From: a virus
Length of the DNA stretch: 49,387 nt
Reading direction: 5' to 3' (one strand)
Virus record (IMG/VR): IMGVR_UViG_3300046520_000036
Span: 1 to 49,387 of that record
The notes below the pieces were generated by a model. It did no database searches. It saw only the letters and a list, made by a program, of their open reading frames with translations, and had not been told where the DNA came from. This document shows, piece by piece, positions 44,106-49,387 of the stretch. A program made the position numbers and the translations under genes. The first letter of the stretch is position 1. Each line of letters begins with the position of its first letter.

Positions 44106-46333
44106 TGATCTTGCATGGAACACTGCTAAACCCTCTTGGCGCTCCATATGCGAACTCCTCTGTTCGGCTGGTGTCGGTGCAGACGTCGCCTCAAGTGCTC
44201 GCCTCTGCATTTTCAAGCTTCACGACTGACGAGGATGGCGAGTATTCGTTTGATTGCCCTATTGGTCGATATCGCGTTCAGATTGCCGGCCTACTTGGTG
44301 TTCGCGATATTGGCATTATTACCGTTACATCCACAACTACATTCGATAACATCAATGATCTATTGATACTTGAAGCTACAACGATCCCTCGCGACCCTCT
44401 GCTTGACCAGATGATGGTTGTTGCTGGCGAGGCTCAGGCTTCTGCTGATCTTGCCGCAAGCCTTCTCTCTACAAAAGTTAGCGTCGTTGATTTGGCTGAT
44501 GATTCCGATCCGTTAAAGGGGGCGGGAGCTGTCGGGACGGTTCGCGAGCCAATGGTCGACTTCACTCAAGGGACAGTCGCAGCGGCACTTGGAACAACAT
44601 GGGTGAATGTCTGGGAATTCAGACACCTGATCACGGTGAAGCCTGACCCACAAAGTCCGTCAACGTGGGACTGGACTCCAGCCATCGCAGGAGCGCAGGC
44701 CAAGGCCGTAGAGCTGGCCAGTGTTTCCTACGGCGGTTATGGCGTAGAGTTTCCAGCCGGCGTTTATCCGGTGACTCGGGTATTCCACTACAGCGGTATC
44801 TCTCTGCGCGGCATGGGGTCGCGCAATACCTTCTTGACGGCGCTGGTCTTCGATCCGGCTGACGGTCGCCCCTACGGGATGCTTGAGCTGGCACCAGGCG
44901 CAATACAGGGCGCACACATCACCGGGCTGAACTTCTGCGGTTCTGCCGCTGCTGTATATGGTGCCGCTGCGGCCAACGCCGATCAGTGGGGCTTCTACTG
45001 CCACGCCCAATATAACGAAGCTTTGACGCAGGGTGGCTTTTGGCACTCTAACGTGCTGGACGTTTGTTTTTGGAGCTTCAACAAAGGTATCTGGTCCCGA
45101 GGCGGATACACGCATGCCAACTCCAGGCGACCGCACCAGTGGATCGACTGGGCTGGAGTGCAGGTGGTTGTGCAGGACGGCGGCGAAGCGTGGCTGTTCA
45201 CCGGCCAGCACGGTCAGATTGTGGTGCGCGGCGGTCATGGGGAAGGCATCAGCGCTGCAACGCCAAAGCGAGCGTTGTACAGCGTCAAGATTGCCGTAGA
45301 CCCTGACCCATCGACAACCGCATATAACGGCATCAACGGCGAAAGCACTTCAGATGTGACTGGCGTAGGCAATGCCAATAGGGCGGGGCACAGCATCAGC
45401 TTCACTGATGGCTATTCGTTCCAGCGTTCTGCTAGAGGCCTATGGTCAACCGGCCCCGCCAGAAACGTCGCTGCCGAAAAGTGCTGGTTCGAAACCTTGG
45501 CCTATGCCGTGACAAAGGAAGGCGACGGCAATATCAGCCTGACAAACAACCACTTTGCCAATGCCGGGATAGGTACAACTGGCGGCGGTGTAGCGGGCAG
45601 CGGTTACATTCTCTCTCTTGGCGCAACCGGTCAGATTGATTGGGGTATCGGCAACGTCGTCGAGGGCTCCTACGACCACCTCGTTGCGCCTACGTCGTCT
45701 GGTGCCAATGAGTGCAATGGATTCAACTTCACCGGCAGCCTCAGGATTGCGGCGAACGGCACAACAATTATCCCTACACTCGCGCAAAAATCCCCGGCGA
45801 TGGACGCATCAGGTGTGATCGATATGGGGCATCACAGGTTCGGCACAGTTGCCCCAAATGCCGATCCGTCAGTGCGACTTTCAACGATTATCAGCAACTT
45901 GCTGCCAGGGCAGACCATTGTCCTGCGCGCGTCATCGGGCCCGGTGACGATTAAAAACTCTGCTGGCGGGAACATCGTTACAGGCAGTGGGAAGGACATC
46001 ACCATCCCGGTTGGCGGCATAGCAACTTTCTTGCGCATCCTGCCATATGTGGCGGGCACTGAATTCCTGCTGCAATCCGTTTCGACGCATTACGCTGCCG
46101 CCGCGCCTACGGATGGGTATTACTACGCTCAGGGTCACATCGTAGAAAACAGCACGCCATCGGCAAGCACGCCAGTCAGATGGGAATGCGCAACGGCTGG
46201 GCTTGCAGGATCAACAGCAGTATTCGGCGCAAGCTTTGTCGGTGGTCAAATCCCTTCCCTTCGACGCAAATCCCTTCATCTGACCCGAACACCCTGGACG
46301 ACTACGAGGAAAACAATTTCACGCCAACCCTGA
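44105..46333 (+). CDS. Beta-helix tailspike, main frame (frameshifted near 46255)
   Basis: The 742-residue frame encodes an N-terminal Ig/carboxypeptidase-regulatory-like domain (TLLNPLGAPYANSSVRLVSV to CPIGRYRVQIAGL, about 4-62), a linker with coiled-coil potential (about 100-125) and a large right-handed beta-helix (about 190-560: VEFPAGVYPVTRVFHYSGIS, LRGMG), the plan of polysaccharide-degrading tailspikes. After Pro at 46253-46255 the frame continues into an unrelated basic tail (SLRRKSLHLTRTPWTTTRKT). The neighbouring frame there gives FPSTQIPSSDPNTLDDYEEN, the expected continuation, so a single T is missing in this sequence. Confidence 0.78.
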   Translation: MILHGTLLNPLGAPYANSSVRLVSVQTSPQVLASAFSSFTTDEDGEYSFDCPIGRYRVQIAGLLGVRDIGIITVTSTTTFDNINDLLILEATTIPRDPLLDQMMVVAGEAQASADLAASLLSTKVSVVDLADDSDPLKGAGAVGTVREPMVDFTQGTVAAALGTTWVNVWEFRHLITVKPDPQSPSTWDWTPAIAGAQAKAVELASVSYGGYGVEFPAGVYPVTRVFHYSGISLRGMGSRNTFLTALVFDPADGRPYGMLELAPGAIQGAHITGLNFCGSAAAVYGAAAANADQWGFYCHAQYNEALTQGGFWHSNVLDVCFWSFNKGIWSRGGYTHANSRRPHQWIDWAGVQVVVQDGGEAWLFTGQHGQIVVRGGHGEGISAATPKRALYSVKIAVDPDPSTTAYNGINGESTSDVTGVGNANRAGHSISFTDGYSFQRSARGLWSTGPARNVAAEKCWFETLAYAVTKEGDGNISLTNNHFANAGIGTTGGGVAGSGYILSLGATGQIDWGIGNVVEGSYDHLVAPTSSGANECNGFNFTGSLRIAANGTTIIPTLAQKSPAMDASGVIDMGHHRFGTVAPNADPSVRLSTIISNLLPGQTIVLRASSGPVTIKNSAGGNIVTGSGKDITIPVGGIATFLRILPYVAGTEFLLQSVSTHYAAAAPTDGYYYAQGHIVENSTPSASTPVRWECATAGLAGSTAVFGASFVGGQIPSLRRKSLHLTRTPWTTTRKTISRQP

Positions 46334-46701
46334 CGTTCAGCACCCCTGGTAATTTGGCGGTCACGTACAGTGCTCAGACCGGTCGGTATACTAAGATAGG
46401 CAGGAGTGTCAATGCGGAGATTCGCCTAGACACTTCAGCTTTCACACATACCACTGCTGCCGGAACACTTACGATTACTGGGTTGCCGTTTGCGCCGGCA
46501 GTTACCTCTATCGGAGTGGTTAGATTCGGCGGAATCAATAAGGCAGGCTACACGCAGGCGGTGTTTCAGATAGCTGGTGGTGCGACCACCGCAACGCTGG
46601 CTGCATCTGGTATGGGTGTAGCGCCGGCAGACGTTGTAGTTGCTGATGTGCCATCAGGTGGCGCTGTTACAGTTCGGGCAAGCATCACTTATGATGTGTA
46701 A
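46180..46701 (+). CDS. Beta-helix tailspike, C-terminal domain in shifted frame
   Basis: The open frame is 173 residues, but only from about 46252 on does it look real: FPSTQIPSSDPNTLDDYEEN, FTPTLTFSTPGNLAVTYSAQ, TGRYTKIGRSVNAEIRL and ITGLPFAPA, a beta-rich domain found at the C-termini of many phage fibre and spike proteins. Together with the upstream frame it would make a spike of about 864 residues (44105-46701). Restoring one T at CCTTCCC (46253-46259) joins the two. An independent start is unlikely because the first 24 residues are shadow sequence. Confidence 0.7.
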   Translation: MGMRNGWACRINSSIRRKLCRWSNPFPSTQIPSSDPNTLDDYEENNFTPTLTFSTPGNLAVTYSAQTGRYTKIGRSVNAEIRLDTSAFTHTTAAGTLTITGLPFAPAVTSIGVVRFGGINKAGYTQAVFQIAGGATTATLAASGMGVAPADVVVADVPSGGAVTVRASITYDV

Positions 46702-46727
46702 TGCTTGCGCAATAGAGAGTAACCATA

Positions 46728-47144
46728 ATGCCAGTCAAAGGCCTAAAAGAAGTTCGGCAAAGCCTGCATAAGCTAATCGGGCAAATTAGCGGGCCAATGG
46801 CTGAGAAGGCGTTGACAGAGGTCATGATCGTTGCTGGCGGTTATGCAGCAACGATGACGCCGATTGATACCAGCAACTTGATTAATAGCCAGTTCCGCCA
46901 TATTGGCAAATCGTCTAATGGCGTTACCGCAATGCTTGGCTACACGGCAGCATACGCAGCAGCTGTACATGACAAGAAAGGCACGACTCTCGGCAAGAAT
47001 ATTCCGCGATCTAAGGCTGACCCGTCTCGCGGCAACTTTTGGGATCCTGATGCAGAGCCTGGATTCCTGAAAAAAGCATTTGAAGAGCCTGACGCAAGGG
47101 CTGATATTGACGCAGTAGTTGAAAGGTACATGAAACTACCATGA
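46728..47144 (+). CDS. Tail completion protein (HK97 gp10-like)
   Basis: The 138-residue product has an HK97-gp10-like pattern: LKEVRQSLHKLIGQI, then MTPIDTSNLINSQFRHIG, YTAAYAAAVHDKKGTTLGKN, and FLKKAFEEPDARADIDAVVE. This family closes the head-tail joint. It overlaps the next gene as ATGA. Confidence 0.78.
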   Translation: MPVKGLKEVRQSLHKLIGQISGPMAEKALTEVMIVAGGYAATMTPIDTSNLINSQFRHIGKSSNGVTAMLGYTAAYAAAVHDKKGTTLGKNIPRSKADPSRGNFWDPDAEPGFLKKAFEEPDARADIDAVVERYMKLP

Positions 47145-47527
47145 GCCACACACCGATAAACCTATTCCGCGACTGGCTAGAGCTATATGTCTCGACGACT
47201 GGCTACACAATCAGTCGCGGCATGTGGGAAGAGACTAATAACTCGGCTAAGAAGTTCGTGGCCGTTTGGTCTGACTCTGGCCGTACACCTAATGGTGAAA
47301 TCCAGTATCCGCATATTCGCGTGATCGTAACCGGTCGCGCAAATGGTCGAGCGCTAGGTGATACAGAAGGCGCTGAATTATTCGCAGAGTCGCTATTTGA
47401 TGCGGCGCTCGCTAACTTTGAAACTAGCTGCATGATGCAAATTAGACCGATAGGTAGCGTACAGGGACCGTATTACACCGAGACGTCAAGGCCTTGGGTA
47501 GAAATTAACTTCGAATTGACGTGTTAA
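47141..47527 (+). CDS. Tail terminator-like protein
   Basis: The 128-residue product has the plan of tail terminators (gpU/gp11-like): INLFRDWLELYVSTTGYTIS, YPHIRVIVTGRANGRALGDT, AELFAESLFDAALANFETSC, WVEINFELTC. It precedes the tail tube gene, the canonical place. The late-type element TGTTAAACT lies across its stop codon. Confidence 0.65.
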   Translation: MSHTPINLFRDWLELYVSTTGYTISRGMWEETNNSAKKFVAVWSDSGRTPNGEIQYPHIRVIVTGRANGRALGDTEGAELFAESLFDAALANFETSCMMQIRPIGSVQGPYYTETSRPWVEINFELTC

Positions 47528-47530
47528 ACT
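47522..47530 (+). promoter_or_regulatory. Late-type extended -10 promoter for tail tube gene
   Basis: TGTTAAACT overlaps the stop of the upstream gene and lies 54 bases before the tail tube start. Confidence 0.45.
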
Positions 47531-47584
47531 ATCTGCATCTGCTCGTTTTGGGCGATACAAAATCAACCTTGAAGGTAAATTGAA

Positions 47585-48313
47585 ATGGCTTTGAACTGCG
47601 CCTCGGACAAGTTCGTAGGTAAGAGCGTTCTCGCTGAGTTCGCGCTTGCTTGCGGTGATGTAGACCCGCTGACTTTGACGTGGCTGCCACTTGGCGCAGC
47701 TCGTAACAAGTCTAAAACCATGTCGGCTGATACCGTTGATGCTACCGCTGATGACTCGGTAGGCAGCTTTCGCGATACGCTGATCACCTACAAGACTTTT
47801 GAAGTCTCGATTGATGGCGTTACCAAGCGCGACGACGGCACCACTTCGAACCAACAATTGCTGGCTAACCACTTCGAAACCGATCCGCAGCCGTATGTAT
47901 GGATCCGTCTGACCGGCCCGATCAACTCGACTACCGCTTTCTGCGTACTGACCGAGTTCAGCGAAGAATACCCGTATGACGACGTAGCTACCTACTCGAT
48001 GACCGCAAGTGCTACTTCGCGCCCTGGTGGCTTGGCTAGCGTTATCACCGCGCCTACTCCTATCGCCGTGACCTCGGTTACAGTTTCGCCAGCCACTGCA
48101 ACCGTAGCTGTCGGCCTGACTACCAACCTGATTTCGCACGTACTGCCGAATGCTGCGCTGCAAAGCGTGACTTGGAGTTCTGCAACTCCGGCGAAGGCTA
48201 CAGTAAACTCTTCCGGCGTGGTTACTGGCGTTTCTGCTGGTACTTCCGTGGTCACTGCGACATCTGTCAGCGATCCTACGAAATCGGCAAGCTGCACCGT
48301 TACAGTCGCATAA
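47585..48313 (+). CDS. Major tail tube protein with C-terminal Ig-like (BIG2) domain
   Basis: The 242-residue product has a tube core in residues 1-155 (DPLTLTWLPLGAARNKSKTM, DTLITYKTFEVSIDGVTKRD, CVLTEFSEEYPYDDVATYSM) followed by a bacterial Ig-like domain of the BIG2 type (VTSVTVSPATATVAVGLTTN, SATPAKATVNSSGVVTGVSA, SASCTVTV). Such surface domains on tail tubes are thought to help weak binding to cell-surface sugars. Codon bias is like the major capsid gene. A terminator follows. Confidence 0.88.
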   Translation: MALNCASDKFVGKSVLAEFALACGDVDPLTLTWLPLGAARNKSKTMSADTVDATADDSVGSFRDTLITYKTFEVSIDGVTKRDDGTTSNQQLLANHFETDPQPYVWIRLTGPINSTTAFCVLTEFSEEYPYDDVATYSMTASATSRPGGLASVITAPTPIAVTSVTVSPATATVAVGLTTNLISHVLPNAALQSVTWSSATPAKATVNSSGVVTGVSAGTSVVTATSVSDPTKSASCTVTVA

Positions 48314-48330
48314 CTGTGGCAGATATACAG

Positions 48331-48354
48331 AGCCTCCTTCGGGGGGCTTTTTAT
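48331..48354 (+). terminator. Terminator after tail tube gene
   Basis: AGCCTCC, loop TTCG and GGGGGCT followed by TTTTATT. Its far side also meets the convergent leftward gene ending at 48358. Confidence 0.85.
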
Positions 48355-48357
48355 TGC

Positions 48358-48567
48358 CTACAATTCTCTAGCTGAAAGATATCGATATTTCTCTGGCGAC
48401 ATGCACGAGAATCGCGGATCTTGATTGTTCTTAGCGTTCTCGCGGTTTGCAAAATTAGCAATTTGCACGCACTCATAATCGCTTGTTATTTTGAATTTCT
48501 CTGTCACTTCCATGTAGATGCATCCTATATCTACGCAAAGACCAGCTACAAGCACTAAGGTAAGCAT
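48358..48567 (-). CDS. Small secreted or membrane-anchored protein in third leftward unit
   Basis: ATG 48567 with CAGGAG upstream gives 69 residues; the longer frame upstream lacks a ribosome site and runs across the promoter. A hydrophobic N-terminus (MLTLVLVAGLCVDIGCIYME) suggests a signal peptide or anchor, followed by a soluble part with two Cys (YECVQIANFANREN, RFSCMSPEKY) that could form a disulfide in the periplasm. Standing alone among tail genes with its own promoter, it looks like a moron that alters the host envelope, possibly in superinfection exclusion; no family recognised. Confidence 0.6.
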   Translation of the reverse strand: MLTLVLVAGLCVDIGCIYMEVTEKFKITSDYECVQIANFANRENAKNNQDPRFSCMSPEKYRYLSAREL

Positions 48568-48599
48568 TTTGTTCTCCTGAATCTCGTGTGTGTCCGCTG

Positions 48600-48627
48600 A
48601 GTATATCCATAGCCTGATTGCCGTCAA
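48600..48627 (-). promoter_or_regulatory. Leftward sigma70-like promoter of insert unit
   Basis: On the minus strand TTGACG (48627-48622), 16 bases, TATACT (48605-48600). Confidence 0.7.
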
Positions 48628-48635
48628 GCTAAGAA

Positions 48636-48644
48636 TGGTAAAAT
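48636..48644 (+). promoter_or_regulatory. Late-type extended -10 promoter before tail chaperone
   Basis: TGGTAAAAT, 26 bases upstream of ATG 48671. Confidence 0.55.
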
Positions 48645-48670
48645 ACTTGATATTTCTATGGACGCAAAAA

Positions 48671-49297
48671 ATGCGCAGCCCTATCACGTCGATTGGAGAG
48701 ATTGGCGCCTACGTTGGCGACAAGGAGTATCTCTTCAGGCCATCACTCGCTGCCATGGATTCCCTTGGATCTCCTGCTGAGATCGTGGAGAAGTTCGCGC
48801 TTATTTTTTCTTCGCCGACCATAAATCCGATATGGCCGATCCGGTCTTACAGGGCTTGGGAGCGCGAGGTTATGTCTACGGCATATGACGTGCTGGTCGC
48901 TTGCTGCGAGGATGACGTGACGCCTCTGCTTGGTCATATGGGCAGTAAGTGGGGATCGTTCGTCCCTGGCGCTATGCCAGCCATCGACATGATCTACCTG
49001 GCTCGGTCGCTGATGAGTGACGGAATAATCGGGCTAAAGCCAGAGGGGCGCCCAGTAGAGAAGTCGAAAAACGAATACACCGCCAAATTTGAGGCTCGTG
49101 ATTTTGTCGCTCAGGCTGTCGCGCACTTGGGCATGTCGAGTGCTGATGCTTGGAACCTGACCATGACCGAATTTTCAGGCGCTATGCAGTCGAAATTCGG
49201 CAAGCCGGAAACACTCCCTAGCCTAGACGAACACGATGAAGCGATGTCCCGTCTCGCAGAAATTAATAGATTGAGACAGTATCAGGTGAACAAATGA
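48671..49297 (+). CDS. Tail assembly chaperone-like protein (DUF6246-like)
   Basis: The start is ATG 48671 because the late promoter at 48636 lies inside the longer frame, giving 208 residues. It lies between tail tube and tape measure genes, the standard place of tail chaperones that coat the tape measure before tube assembly, and is helical (LAAMDSLGSPAEIVEKFALI; ARDFVAQAVAHLGMSSADAW). I see no second overlapping frame and the stop overlaps the tape measure start as ATGA, so the usual G/GT frameshift product seems absent. Confidence 0.7.
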   Translation: MRSPITSIGEIGAYVGDKEYLFRPSLAAMDSLGSPAEIVEKFALIFSSPTINPIWPIRSYRAWEREVMSTAYDVLVACCEDDVTPLLGHMGSKWGSFVPGAMPAIDMIYLARSLMSDGIIGLKPEGRPVEKSKNEYTAKFEARDFVAQAVAHLGMSSADAWNLTMTEFSGAMQSKFGKPETLPSLDEHDEAMSRLAEINRLRQYQVNK

Positions 49298-49387
49298 GCA
49301 ACCTTGGAACCATCACGTACACGACGAACATAGAGACGGCTCAGCTTGTTTCGAGTACGAAGGTTGCAGACAAGCAGCTTGACGGAC
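49261..49387. repeat. Terminal exact repeat, right copy (with start of tape measure gene)
   Basis: Identical to bases 1-127. The tape measure gene starts again at 49294 and is cut by the window end; it is the same gene as 34-3381. Confidence 0.95.

Noticed and set aside
46240-46270. Programmed -1 frameshift in the tailspike
   Set aside because: No X XXY YYZ slippery heptamer in the zero frame at the junction; a missing T explains it more simply.
47486-48163. Minus-strand 225-codon open frame across the tail tube gene
   Set aside because: Antisense shadow of a biased late gene.
48671-49297. A G/GT-type frameshifted tail chaperone
   Set aside because: The stop directly overlaps the tape measure start, leaving no room for a T extension.

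Overview
The window looks like one complete genome of a tailed double-stranded DNA phage, written as a linear string. Bases 1-127 are repeated exactly at 49261-49387, so the unique length is about 49,260 bp and the molecule closes into a circle. A P22 gp3-like small terminase suggests headful packaging of a circularly permuted genome. The tape measure protein, tail tube protein and TipJ-type tail tip protein, with no sheath or contractile baseplate genes, point to a siphovirus. Many small accessory genes resemble those of Pseudomonas phages, so a Pseudomonas or related gammaproteobacterial host is the best inference, but nothing in the sequence proves it. I recognise no integrase, excisionase, partition gene or CI-type repressor.

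Layout. 31.2-33.3 kb: holin, small and large terminase. 33.3-34.3 kb: three small genes. 34.4-36.8 kb: minor head protein and portal, inverted relative to the rest of the head genes. 36.8-40.8 kb: accessory gene, protease-scaffold, decoration protein, major capsid. 40.8-46.7 kb: head-associated and head-completion genes, interrupted by two small leftward insert units and by a large beta-helix tailspike gene with a one-base frameshift. 46.7-49.3 kb and 0-10.7 kb: tail completion, tail terminator, tail tube (with an Ig-like domain), tail chaperone, tape measure, tail tip genes, and two fibre/spike genes that share an N-terminal anchor. 10.7-13.1 kb: leftward operon of small unknown genes. 13.1-14.0 kb: endolysin and nested spanins. 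14.0-19.1 kb: leftward operon with SSB, HNH endonuclease, RecE-like exonuclease and a ProQ/FinO-family RNA chaperone. 19.3-23.6 kb: rightward replication operon (small Cro-like HTH protein, initiator-like protein, DnaC-like loader, DnaB-like helicase, RusA). 23.6-30.8 kb: about 27 small, tightly overlapped genes ending at a strong terminator, followed by a candidate small RNA gene.

Genes within operons are mostly linked by ATGA or TAATG overlaps. Those overlaps support several micro-genes of 25-58 codons. Regulation leaves visible marks: (1) a 14-22 bp palindrome, consensus GTTYTCYGGAGAAC, at six gene or operon borders, one just upstream of the Cro-like gene and two overlapping sigma70-like promoters; (2) an extended -10 motif TGNTAAAAT without a -35 box in front of lysis, head and tail genes, probably the late promoters; (3) leftward TTGACG promoters set back to back with four of these late promoters; (4) hairpins whose loops read CUAA on the strand of the upstream gene.
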